DNA of 64,000 nt from Adiantum capillus-veneris (Eukaryota > Streptophyta > Polypodiopsida > Polypodiales > Pteridaceae): positions 79,470,832-79,534,831 of the forward strand of contig CM043960.1 of the NCBI GenBank assembly GCA_014529385.2, written 5' to 3'. The notes below the pieces were generated by a model. That model made no database searches, had not been told where the DNA came from, and was given only the letters and a program-made list of their open reading frames with translations. The position numbers were made by a program, and so were the translations under genes. Positions within the stretch are counted from its first letter, which is position 1. Every line of letters begins with the position of its first letter. Below are positions 51,447 to 62,324 of the stretch, piece by piece.

Positions 51447-52175
51447 ATGCCATACACTAAGTTATGAATGGCACTCTGTGCTTCTTTTGTGGTGCAATTT
51501 CAATTGTAGGAAAGGTAAGGAAGGAGGGTGTGTGTGTGTTGAGAAGAAGGATTTTGTGTTACTACTGTGTATTTTTTTTGTTAATGGAGTTTTCAAAGGT
51601 ACTGTGTTTTTTCTCTCTGTAAGGTGTTAGTATTAAGGATGTTAGTTCTGTGTAATGTAATGTACAGTAAGTAGGAAGTAGATCTGTGAGAGCTAATAGA
51701 GTGTGTTAGAGTGTAATAGTAGGTGTATTAGTTGGAAGTAGGTAGGTAGAGTGTGTGTGTGCTCTCGCGCAGGCCACGACGACCTTATCCTTTTAAAAGT
51801 TTTTTTTTTGGAATTTTTTTTACATTTTTAATTTTTTAAAAGGTAGGACCGGGATCGGGAATATCTCCCAGACCCAAGCCCAAGCTCACGCTCAGGCTTA
51901 GGCATCTATCGCCTTTTAAAATTATGAATTTTAGCTTCACACGTAGCTAAAAAATGATTTTTTGAGGACCAACGGAGCTTCAGGCAATCGAACGTTGTGC
52001 TGTAAAGCACACCGCAACCCTCTGAGTGATACGCTTGTTTTGAGCTATCACACACTTTAATAAAAAAAATCGATCATTAAAAAACATAAAAAAAACGAGT
52101 GAAAACGAACGCCTAAAAAAGTAAGCGGTTAACCTTCGAGGTTATTCTCCGACGCTTGTAGGGTGCCAAAGGCAC
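51447..52175 (+). other. Gyp-6 untranslated leader
   Basis: About 730 bases without a gene. The antisense strand at 51970-52031 has a tRNA-like order (CTCAGAGGG, a TGTGC/GCACA stem, GTTCGATTGC), too degenerate to call as a tRNA gene. Confidence 0.6.
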
Positions 52176-54388
52176 ATGGATCTGCGCTCTGGTCGTGTGC
52201 TAGAGACGGAGCAACTAGAGAGAATTTCGACTTACGCGAGTTCTCATTATCCACCTACCTTAGGTTCCGGGCCCTCGGCGGGGACCCAAAGTAGTACAAA
52301 CCAAGGCATGAACATAGCGGCTAGTGACTCTTCCTCTGACTACGATGTCATGGAGGGTTTTCCAATGCCTAATCCCGATAGCTCAAGCCAAGACATGCAT
52401 GCCATGGGCCCACGGTCCGGACCGAGCGTGCTTAGCCGCCTGAAGGAAACTTTTAGTAGAGCCACTCGCTCCGAACATGGAGCTAATGATGTAAATGAGG
52501 GGGGTGGGGAAGTAAATTCTCCATTCATGACCAACGTAGAGCCTATGCCCTTAGAGAATGTGCAACTAAATACTTCATTCACTGCACATCCTGAATCTTC
52601 AGAGCTATTCCCCTCCGAGGTCATATCACCCGATGGTAGAAGCCTTGCCGAAGTGCAAGAGGTTGAGTGATATATCCTTGCAGCAAGGGAAAAGGAAATC
52701 GAGATCTTACGCAAGGCGGAGCAACAAAAAGAGTTAAAATCGAAAGCTCCTATGCCAATATCCTTGCTAAGAGAGCAATCAAGTGCTCCTGACTTAGCAA
52801 CCGCTAAGGGCCAACCCCTAGAAAGCAACATTGCATCTAGCTCAAAGGACACCGCTAGCGCCTCAATCCTAGATGTTCTTAAATGAGAAATGGGAGTACG
52901 AACTACAAACGAAAACTCTGACGAACGTATACACACGTCACACCTATGACGTGGGTTGGTTAGATGTCCTACAATCCGCAATGGGTACTACTAGTGTGGA
53001 GGATCAACAACAAAGAGTTTGTGAGGTCATCCATAGGGTCATTGAGTTAGAGAGATAGAACAAGGGGATCAACATGCCTTCAACGGGTCTCATGAGATTC
53101 TTGGATACAGGGAAGGCTAAACAACCAACCTTATCGCAAATGGAGACTCCCTCGGTAAGTCCGATGGATCCCCCATATGTTGTTTCGCCAGGGGTCTCAG
53201 TGCAATCTGAGCCTACGTGATAGCTTTACCTTTCCAAGTCTAGCTCATATTTCCCTTGATGACACCACGTCTACCATGCCTACCCCAATGATGGGCATGC
53301 CAAGAGACATGCCATGGACCTCATTTGTTAGTAAAGCACCACTACATGGTAGCTCAATTCCTGCAATAGTACCTACAAGTGTGTACCAATCGTATGCACC
53401 TATGGGTCATCGCACTCATGTAGTCCCTACCCCTCCCATTGTTTCAACTACCTATGCTCCACAACCACAACACCCAAGTTCTTATTTCCATTGGACTATA
53501 CCGGCTAGCATTAGCATGTCACATCCGACATTTGCTATGCCTAGGGCCACACATATGAACTTTGGGCCACCACATGGTACAACATCGTACCCAACGTGGA
53601 ACCCAAGGGCTTCCTATGCGCCAAGCCCAATGCCAATACCTACTCCACATGTAGTCTCTGGAGCGCCTTCATCCACGGTGCCTACTCACTTAGGTGGCTT
53701 GGCAACATTTGCTCAAGCTATTGGTCGATCTATTACTGAGAATATGCGTAACACGCATGATAGAGAGCCTAGAAGTAAGGCAGTACAAATAGCCAAGCTC
53801 ACTCAAAAATTTAGTGGAGACGGGGATGTGAGAAAGCATATAGAAGTGTTTGAACAAATATGCGATTCTCTAGGAGAACACAATGACCTGCATAAGAGTA
53901 ATGCTTTAAGCCTAACCTTAAGTGGGAAGGTAGGGGATTGGTATAGAACCCTAAGGGAGGAAGACAAAACGATTTACCCTACTCTTAGGAGACTGTTCTT
54001 GAAAGAATACATACGAGAGGGAGTGCTTTGGGGTGTAGCCTCTCAGCTCCAGAAAGCCCAACGAGAGGAAGGAGAGTTGGTAAGAGACTTTATTAGTCGC
54101 TTCAAGCATTTGAATTCTCGTTGTAATCCAAATGAACGCTTCAACAATAACCAATTGCTCGATAGATTCATTGGGGGATTACGACATGAGGATATCTACA
54201 ATGGCCTAGTCATTAGAGGTATCACCACTTGGGAAGCAGTCACCACCAATGCGATCCAATTGGAGGATAATTTAATGATTCAAGGAGAAAGAGTGTCGGT
54301 TGAGCCTAAATCTATTAGCTCACAAGCATCAGGGCATCAGCCAATGACCTTAAAGCCTATTCTAAGGAGCCAAAGATATCTGGGATGA
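52176..54388 (+). pseudogene. Gyp-6 gag
   Basis: It starts at 52176 with MDLRSGRVLETEQLER, a start typical of gypsy gags. The N-terminal frame is open to 52670, then broken; 53177-54388 is open for 403 codons. A long proline/methionine-rich region (about residues 35-170 of that frame) precedes the Retrotrans_gag core: KHIEVFEQICDSLGEHNDLH, ALSLTLSGKVGDWYRTL, LRRLFLKEYIREG, LVRDFISRFKHLNSRCNPNE and LLDRFIGGLRHEDIYNGLVI. The last residues are out of frame: the neighbouring frame restores EPKISGMTLADLTKAIQ, so a frameshift occurred near 54320-54350. Confidence 0.88.
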
Positions 54389-55392
54389 CTTTAGCAGATC
54401 TCACCAAGGCTATTCAAGAGAGTCTTAGAGACGATCGTGCTCCGCAAAACAATCATATGTATCCAAGAAGGGAGCAACAATGGTGCTCAGTATGCTATGG
54501 ACCGCATAGTACCAGTGAATGTCCTACTTTTAGAGTAAAATTCAATGGGAATTGCAATGCCTGTGGAAGGTATGGTCATCAAGCTAAGGATTGCATAGTA
54601 TTCAATCGTGCGATGGCCAATAGACCAACCTTAGCATGGACAGACACACCTTGAGTGCCTGCATTGATGCCGGCCCCACCTCTTGAACAAAGAGCACAAC
54701 ACATGGTCCCTAGGGCCCAAAATGTTGTCCAAACAACACCCTTACCACCTCCAGTGCTAGGACCGCAACCACCACATCCCAAAATCACTTCTGTGAATCA
54801 AGTGGGTTGTGAGTCATCTATTGCTTGTTTGGAAGGCTGTGAGGAAGATATAGATCCTAATATTGCCTATGGAATGGATGTGCTTGAAGAAAGTCCACAA
54901 TACTACATGGAGGACTATTGGGGACAAATCAAACCTGTATATCAAGTAGCTGCTCTTGCTACAAGAGGCCAAAATATCAATTACACTGCTAAGAGACCAC
55001 CTCTTCAATGCTATGAGTGTGGAGGTCCACATCGTGTAGCCGAGTGTCCTATTAGGCTACAAAAGAACGCCACACTTATGCAAACCAATCAAGCGAGCAC
55101 GCCTACAATGACGATACTCATGCGTAATCGATGTGGCATAGATCATTTGATTGCCCAAGGTCCAAATAATCCAAATGCACCGAAGATCACACCATTAAAC
55201 TTGATTGAAGTTACCGAGGAGCCATCACAAAGTACACTTGTGGTACCAGTAAACAATCGATGCTCCAAAAACAAAATTATATTCTTGAGGAAAGAGACAC
55301 GACATCAATTGCCCAATCTCAGAAAAAGAAAACACAAAGGAAGAGATCGCAAAAAACAGCGAATTCAGACCCCAGTTCAAAGACCAACATAG
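54385..55392 (+). pseudogene. Gyp-6 nucleocapsid with three zinc knuckles
   Basis: Frame 54385-54654 carries CSVCYGPHSTSEC (CX2CX3HX4C) and CNACGRYGHQAKDC (CX2CX4HX4C). After a stop, the same frame continues at 54655-55392 with a proline-rich stretch and a third knuckle, CYECGGPHRVAEC. The knuckles bind the genomic RNA. The reading frame overlaps the gag stop by the bases ATGA. Confidence 0.85.
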
Positions 55393-56016
55393 GGACTGGT
55401 GACAACCCCGTATATATGAACGAAGTTGAAGAGGATTCTGATTCAGGTGAAACCATGGAGACCAAAACGACCACTAAGATAGAAACCAACAAGGAAGATC
55501 TTCATGAGCCACAATGGCCAGGATCCAAGAAGAAGATAAGAACTTATCCAAACCCTACAAAGGAGATTGAGCGAGTCAAGCAATTAAGGAGTTTGGTAGA
55601 AGATACCCAAAGGGATCTAGAACCAGCACCTAGGCAGATCCAGATTACAAACACCGTGTTCCCTACGCAACAACAACCTCACCAAGTCCATAGACCCTTA
55701 GCCATACCTAGTGTCATCCAAGAAGAAAGTGACTTAAAGTCATGGGAAAGTGGGTGTACTCACTTCTTGATGGAAAGAATATATGTTTACAGAGGGACTA
55801 CTTGATCCTATCGAAGAAATGGAGATCCCATCTTCCCCACGTCAAGGGACTCAAGGCTAAAAGGTTCCGTTAAACATTGCCAAATTGATGGATTTCATGT
55901 CTTCAGAAGTTAGAACCACCATCATGTCCAAACTATATAAAGACCCTGAGCTAGTCTCAGCTCTTCGAGCCTTCCTCAATGGAGAACTAAAGTTTGGGCT
56001 ACCACAATTTGCATAG
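55260..56016 (+). pseudogene. Gyp-6 gag-protease linker
   Basis: The open stretch to 55805 is rich in K, E, Q and T (SQKKKTQRKRSQK, ETMETKTTTKIETNKEDLHE) and then PAPRQIQITNTVFPTQQQPH. 55806-56016 continues in broken frame (SALRAFLNGELKFGLPQFA-like). It is a spacer with no enzymatic motif. Confidence 0.6.
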
Positions 56017-56673
56017 ATGGATGGAGCTGGGGAGATGTCAATAGAGGAGGAACACTTAGATCCACAACCCAACCTAGATGAGAACCTTGTTGTAGAAATA
56101 CCTGTTAACAAGTTGGGACAATACTTTGAGGGTGATGAATCCAATGCGACCATACCAATCACTACTAAGGGATTAACTGTGAAGGGAGTCCTTGATGGTG
56201 GTGCTGGGGTTAGCATTGTGACTAAAAATTACTGGGAAACTATGGGAAGACCTCACCTTGCGACCACAACCATAGTAGTGAAGATGGCCAATGGGTCTAT
56301 TGTTAAACCTATTGGGATGCTAGAAGATCTCAAGATCAAGGTCTTTGGACATAAAATAAGGATTACCTTTATTGTTATGGATTTCTCCAAACACACTATG
56401 GCATCGGAGATGATCTTAGGATGTCCTTTCATGAGGGAAACAAAAATGGTGCATGACTGGTCTAAAAACCATGTCTACTTGCAGTTCCAAGATTCTGTCA
56501 TTCGAGTGGATCTTGTGACTGGTCGAGCACATCCTATAGGAAACAAATTTATAATTGATCATAGATCTGACACCACAGTTCACTCGGCCCCATTGCAGTA
56601 TTGTTACACGTGTAAAGCGGACATTGATGTTTGGGAAGATTCTCCTTATATGGATGTACTACCTGATGACTGA
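56017..56673 (+). pseudogene. Gyp-6 protease (first, upstream copy)
   Basis: 218 codons. Retropepsin features: TVKGVLDGGAGVSIVTKNYW with active site D60-G-G-A, KVFGHKIRITFIVMDFSK and MASEMILGCPFM, the …iLG..fm segment. D-G-G in place of D-T/S-G is, to my knowledge, found in relatives of this group, so activity cannot be excluded. It would release gag and pol products. Confidence 0.85.
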
Positions 56674-57455
56674 GTCGGACAATGTGGATTGGGTCCACCT
56701 AGCAGCAACCATAGACACTTGGGAAAATAGGGGGATGACCTGGGTAACACCTGAGGGGGATGAAATGCCACCACTTGTACCCTTAAATATGCTAGAAGCA
56801 ATGCATATAGCTTCTGATGACCTACAAGATGAAGTTTGACTGGCATTGGAACCAGTAGCGCCTCACAAGACTATAGCCCACCTGATTTGGGTTCAGAATC
56901 ATCAATTGAAATTGACTCTGAGGACAAATAATATGAGTTAAATCTTAGTGCAAATGTGGGGACAAACCATTCAGGGCCCAGTGGTAACCTAGATGACAAT
57001 CTATCCAAGGGAGTAGAAGACATAAGTAGTGATTCATTTAGTGACTCTTCACTAGAGATCGGCCGTAATCGAGAATTAAACAAGAAGAGTAAGAGATATA
57101 AGAGGCGACGATATCGAGCAAATGTGCGTGCTAGAATAAATGAAAAGAAATCTACCGTAGAATGGCTTAATTATATAGGGACATGTGATGCTCATCGGAA
57201 GTTGGTAGATAACTGGGGTGAATACCTTTAAAGAGTTATGTGGTGTAGTCCACAACCCATTGACATCGCACAACTAGAGGCTACAGAGAAGCCAAAGTTG
57301 AGCCGTTCCATAAGGAGACGACAAAATCGAGAGTTAGCTCAACAACAAAAGGAATCAGAAGTGAAATCACAGTCCACAGAACAACAAGACCCCACAAAAT
57401 TACACCCTGCACACCTGAACATTTCAAATCCTATACCACAGAGGAACGTAAGGTT
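56674..57455 (+). pseudogene. Gyp-6 protease-RT linker
   Basis: Acidic and Ser-rich open pieces (56555-56839, 56956-57231, 57238-57522) in changing frames, with KSKRYKRRRYRANVRARINE, a basic segment. There is no enzymatic domain. It bridges to the RT start. Confidence 0.6.
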
Positions 57456-59007
57456 GTGTATACAAAGGCTCAAAGAAAACCTATCGATGGGAGCAATGGA
57501 GTCTATGGCGATCCAACGATAGTTAAGGAAATAGAGTTAGCAGACCCAAGAGAAGAGTCCAAACCTGTTTTCATTGCCCAAGATTTGACAGAGAATGAGG
57601 AGTGTGTACTTAAAGAACTTCTCAAGGAATTCAGGGATATATTTTCCTGGACATATCATGATATGAAAGGTGTTCCACCTTCCGTGGTGCAACACACAAT
57701 CCCCATGAATAGCATGGCTAAACCAGTTCAACAACAACCCTACCCAGTGAATCCTAAACATGCAAAAATCATTCAAGAAGAGATTGAAAAGCTTGTGGAA
57801 TGCGGATTCATATACCCTATTGAGCACTCAGAATGGGTGTCTCCAATAGTGATTGTGCCAAAGAAGAATGGGAAACTCAGAGTGTGCGTGGATCTCAAGA
57901 AGGTCAATGCCGCCACTAGGAGGGACCATTACCCCTTGCCATATTCAGAACATGTGCTTGAAAGAGTTGCAGGGAAGGAAGCTTATAGATTTTTAGATGG
58001 GTACTCTAGCTACAATCAAATCACAATTGCGCTGGAGGAACAAGCTAAAACAACCTTTATAACCGAATTTGGAGTGTTCGCATTTCGTGTTATGGATTTT
58101 GGCTTAACCAATGCCCCATGCTACCTTTCAAAGGTCAATAAACATTGCTTTTAGAGAATATTTGAGGGAGTTTTGTGAAGCTTTCTTAGATGACCCTTGT
58201 GTTTATTCCTCTTGGAAAGAACATCTATCATGCTTACGAAAAGTGTTTGAGAAGTGTAGATTGTATCACATCTCCTTAAACCCTTTCAAATGCCAATTTT
58301 GGGTTAAACATGGAGTCATTTTAGGGCATATAGTGTCCAAAAATGGGATTTCCACAGATGAGAGCAAAATTAAATCTATTGTTGAATTGCCACCACCTAC
58401 AAACTATAAAGGAGTTCAAAGGTTCATGGGCCATGTTGGTTATTACCGACGGTTTATTTTAAACTTTGCTGAGATAGCTTGTACTTTGTACAAGCTTCTT
58501 ATTGAGTTCCAATGGACTGCGGAGTGTGACCATGCTTATGAGTCATTGAAAAAGACATTGACTAGTGCTCCTATTCTACGAGTGCCCGATTGGAACGTAA
58601 TTTTCCATGTGCATATTGATGCATCAAACTTTGCTATTGGGTGTGTTCTAACTCAACCAGGAGAACGTAAACTGGACTACCCCATTAGCTTTGCAAGTCG
58701 TCAATTGATTGATGCCAAGAGAAACTACACCACTACAAAGCAAGAAGGTTTAGGTATGATTTATGTAGTGAAGAAATTTCGCTACTACCTTCTGGCCAAC
58801 AAGTTTGTGTTCTATGTTGATCATCAAGACTTGTTGTATCTAGTAAATAAACCTTGTTCCATGGAAAGAATTACACGATGGTTGTTAATTCTCCTTGTGT
58901 TTGATTTTACCGTTGTGGTGAGACCTGGTAAAAGACATGTCATGACTGATCATTTGTCTCGCATACCCAATGGTGAAGCCCCTACTGGAGCCGATGATGA
59001 GTCCTGA
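57456..59007 (+). pseudogene. Gyp-6 reverse transcriptase and RNase H
   Basis: 57456-58154: FRDIFSWTYHDMKGVPPSVV, SEWVSPIVIVPKKNGKLRVC, YRFLDGYSSYNQI and FRVMDFGLTNAPC. A frameshift near 58125 leads to 58111-59007: FCEAFLDDPCVYSSWKEHL with the catalytic L-D-D, then HGVILGHIVSKNGISTDESK, FMGHVGYYRRFI and RNase H (VHIDASNFAIGCVLTQPGER, YPISFASRQL, NYTTTKQEGLGMIYVVKKF, FYVDHQDLLYLVNKP, HVMTDHLSRI). Apart from the frameshift the domains are nearly intact. It copies genomic RNA into DNA inside the particle. Confidence 0.93.
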
Positions 59008-60341
59008 TACTTCTCTATTCCTAGTCGAAACCATACCTAAATGGAGTGAGAAGATTGTGAACTTTCTAGTTAATAGTTTTCCACCCAAAGAGCTTCGTAA
59101 AGACATAGCTCAAAAACTGTTAAAAGAATGTGAACCTTACTCTCTCATTGCAGGAACTCTCTACAGGCTAGGGAAGGATGATATTCTTAGACGTTGTGCC
59201 CGTGAGGATGAATATTTATACATACTGCAAGAAGCCTACATGGGTATAGCCGGAGGACATTTCTCAGGGGAACTAACAGCTAGAAAGGTGTTGCAATCAG
59301 GCTATTGGTGGGAAAACTTATTTAAGGATGCATCACTTTTTGCAAAAGGATGTGATGAATGCCAACGTTACAAGATCACACAACGAAAGGATAGGATGCC
59401 CTTACATCCTATTAAAGTGACTCAACCATTTGAAAAATGGGGTTTGGACTTTGTAGGCTCAATTAGTCCGGCAGCTCGTAGCACTCAATCTCGATATATT
59501 ATCGTTGCCACTGACTATGTGACAAAGTGGGCAGAAGCCAGGGCGACACGTAAGGCTGATGCAAGGTCAATTGCCAAGTTTATCTTTGAGAACATTATTA
59601 CAAGATTTGGTTGTCCCTTTGAGATTGTGAGTGACAATGGTACTCATTTTATAAATGGAGTGATAAAGAACTCACTACCAACTTTATGATAGCTCACCAT
59701 AAGTCCACACCTTATTATCCACAAGCAAATGGACAATCTGAGAGCACCAATAAGACCTTAATCTCTATCTTGACCAAAACGGTGGAAGCTCATCGCACAG
59801 ATTGGGATTTAAAGCTTACATCAGCTCTATGGGCTTATCATACTGCGTACAAAGTTGCCATTAACTACACACCATTTAAGATGGTGTATGGCCAATAAGT
59901 GGTTATTCCATGGGAGTTTGTCATTCCTAGTCTTTGAGTAGCTTCTCAAGAAGGTTGGGATGGTAAACCCTTAGTTGAGTGATTATATATCCTTGAAAGG
60001 CTAGATGAAGAGAGGAATTAGTTGTGCAAAATACACTTGTGGAGAAAGATAGGAGGAAAAAATGGTTTGACCGTCATCTAAAGAACAAAGATATCAATGT
60101 TGGTGATAAAGTCCTTATGTATGGAGTGCGTAACAAAAAGAAAAAGTTGAAATATGCGGGAAAAGGACCATATAGAGTATGTGAGATCACCCCACAAGGA
60201 ACCATTCGTGTGGAGACTCTTGATGGAGTTGAAACCATTGGATTCCTCAATGGGAGCAAATTTAAAAGATACTATGATCCTTTAAGCCACGAGGAGCTAC
60301 GTGCCATCCATACAAAAAAGGCAGCCAAGGCACAAACATAA
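58970..60341 (+). pseudogene. Gyp-6 integrase
   Basis: 58970-59689 has the zinc-binding domain (LQEAYMGIAGGHFSGELTAR ... GCDECQR; the first His position is Tyr), then WGLDFVGSISPAARS and EIVSDNGTHFINGV with the first two catalytic Asp. A frameshift near 59665 moves to 59686-59898 (YYPQANGQSESTNKTL with the Glu, ALWAYHTAYKVAINYTPFKM). Stops at about 59898-60000 precede 60024-60341, the C-terminal domain (VGDKVLMYGVRNKKKKLKYA, GPYRVCEITPQGTIRVETLD, FLNGSKFKRYYDPLSHEELR). It integrates the DNA copy. Confidence 0.92.
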
Positions 60342-60840
60342 TTCAAGAAGATATAAGCTCAAGCTGAGGCTAAGGAGCGACAACAACGCATAAGACAAAA
60401 ACGAGAGGCTAACCTTGGAGTCACACATGCATTCCACGTTGAAATCGACGAGGATTGGTTAGACTCTGACACACCTCTACGATACCCTATTGAGCTAAAC
60501 AACACCTATGGAAAAGTGCTATATAATGCCTTATTGGACACGGGTGCTAAATATAATCTGCTATCATATGGGGTGTGGTGTCAGTTAGGGAAGCCATCTC
60601 TATCTGAGAGTATTATCCAAGTCAAGGGTGTCAACAATAAAAAAACTTTGGTTTTTGGAATCTGGCACACTTCTGTCAGTTATGACAATGGATTGTAGCT
60701 CAAGACTTTTTGGTCATGCCTGTTGGAACTATGGAGGGTAATATAAACCTAGGACGCACGTGGATGATAGCCACCAAATGCACTATTGATTGGGGGACAG
60801 GGGGTGTCACAACACTGAAACCAACTCTTAGCCCTGCCAC
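60342..60840 (+). pseudogene. Gyp-6 second aspartic-protease-like domain, after integrase
   Basis: After a basic helix (EAKERQQRIRQKREANLGVT), the sequence reads YGKVLYNALLDTGAKYNLLS, a canonical D-T-G-A retropepsin site (about 60531-60542), then WCQLGKPSLSESIIQVKGVN. Past a frame change near 60690 it continues DFLVMPVGTMEGNINLGRTW and TIDWGTGGV, the second half of a retropepsin fold (…LGRxWM). This is separate from the protease at 56017-56673. A parallel domain sits at the same place in Gyp-4. Only one frameshift damages it. Confidence 0.72.
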
Positions 60841-60862
60841 TTAAGCCATAGTCCCTGAGATA

Positions 60863-61489
60863 TTGCCTCTTCAGGAAATAAAACCCAAAACATTGCATGT
60901 CCAAGAGGTTGAACCATATATCCCCATAGCCCAACTCTCTAGAGCTTCAACTGATGTAGTTGAAATAAAGCTTGAGACACACAAAACCCATCCCAATATA
61001 ACAAAGAAAACATACAAGTGGGTCCCTAAAGCTTCTTTAGCAACCATAGCCAATGCTAAAAGACAGGAGCCGGGTAGGAGACGTCCCATTCACCCCAAGA
61101 AATGTAAAGAAACGTTGCGTTGGATTCCTAAACGACTATTGGAAGCCCAAGGCTACTATCAAGGAAATGATCAAATGTGGGTGCCAAAACGTAGATTGTG
61201 TTCTTACTTGTCACCTAACCCATGTGAGTCTAATCTTGTAGCTCCAAAACAAATTGACGATCGAGGAAAGGAAAAAATCACAGAATGCTACACACCCGCT
61301 CCAAAGCTAGTCTGGGTACCAAAGAAAGAACGATTTGTTCCACCTAGCTCAAGAACAACGAAATCAAATGAAGCTTCTTGCTCTTCCTGTAGTTCCTATA
61401 TGGAAATAGAAGCTTCAACACAACCTCCACCTACCATTGTACATATCCATACAAGAAAAAAGGAGTTTGCACCTCTCATTGTAAGTTGA
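60863..61489 (+). CDS. Gyp-6 WVPK-repeat ORF, function unknown
   Basis: 208 codons, apparently the continuation of the post-integrase protease-like reading frame (a stop at 60842-60844 precedes it). It has four W-[V/I]-P-K motifs at residues 53, 87, 106 and 151, each in a basic context (YKWVPKASL, LRWIPKRLL, QMWVPKRRL, LVWVPKKERF), a basic proline-rich middle and a Ser/Cys-rich tail. No known catalytic motif or membrane segment. Four spaced Trp-Pro motifs suggest a binding role, but this is conjecture. Confidence 0.5.
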   Translation: MPLQEIKPKTLHVQEVEPYIPIAQLSRASTDVVEIKLETHKTHPNITKKTYKWVPKASLATIANAKRQEPGRRRPIHPKKCKETLRWIPKRLLEAQGYYQGNDQMWVPKRRLCSYLSPNPCESNLVAPKQIDDRGKEKITECYTPAPKLVWVPKKERFVPPSSRTTKSNEASCSSCSSYMEIEASTQPPPTIVHIHTRKKEFAPLIVS

Positions 61490-62069
61490 CCACCTACAAC
61501 AATGTTGCAAATAAAATCATGGGAGAGTACCTTACCACCCTTGCAACTAGATGAAACTCATAGGGTGGTCGAAACTATTGGTTAAAGCCTTCACCCATAA
61601 CAACTTGGAACAATTGGTTTCAAAAGGTGACGACATCATTCCAAAAAGGTATGATCTACCCAAGGAAGGGGGGAGTGTTTGCTGACATCCATCATTCACT
61701 TGCTTCCCCCTCAACCTTCCTCCCTGACCTCTTAATCTCCAATCTTAGGGAATGTATATATAAAGCCTTATACTCACAAAAACAAGATAAAAAAGTAAAA
61801 GAGCAAGAGCCATAACACAAAATCATAAAAACACATTATGCACAAGAACACGCGACCCTTGTAATATTTGCACTCTAACCATCATCTATTTGCGTGTACA
61901 GATATGGCTAGTACGCTAGAGTCATCCACTCCTGCCTTGGGTGAGAGGTACCCTTGTTACTTTTCACAAATGTTCCACATGGTCTTTCCGGTGCTTGCAT
62001 GTGAATGATTTGGTAGGTACGCTAGCATGTGAGAGGAATTTCGAGGAGTTAGAATAGCTGATACGTCTC
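61490..62069. other. Gyp-6 3' region, part 1
   Basis: Broken frames, then AT-rich non-coding sequence with a TATATATAAAG-like box near 61748-61760. No identified gene. Confidence 0.45.
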
Positions 62070-62324
62070 TTGACCACGACTGACCCATACTTAGTAGAGA
62101 GCGTTTCTTCCATTGCACAAGCCTACCCTTTCGACCAAGATGACTATAGGTGTCTAGTGACCTTCTTAGTAAACATGGGTACCTATGATGAAGAAGAAGA
62201 TTTATATGACTACACGGATGGGACATATGGTCTCATGGATGATGACTTTGTTTATCTCGACGACGAGGACAGGGGTTTAGCCTTAGGGTTTCCCCCCAAT
62301 CTCTACAATATTCTATTCCCTTGA
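62070..62324 (+). other. Short acidic open frame in the Gyp-6 3' region
   Basis: 84 codons: MTTTDPYLVESVSSIAQAYP then a strongly acidic stretch with YDEEEDLYDYTDGTYGLMDD and VYLDDEDRG. No family recognised. It could be the end of an element-encoded accessory protein or chance. Confidence 0.3.
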
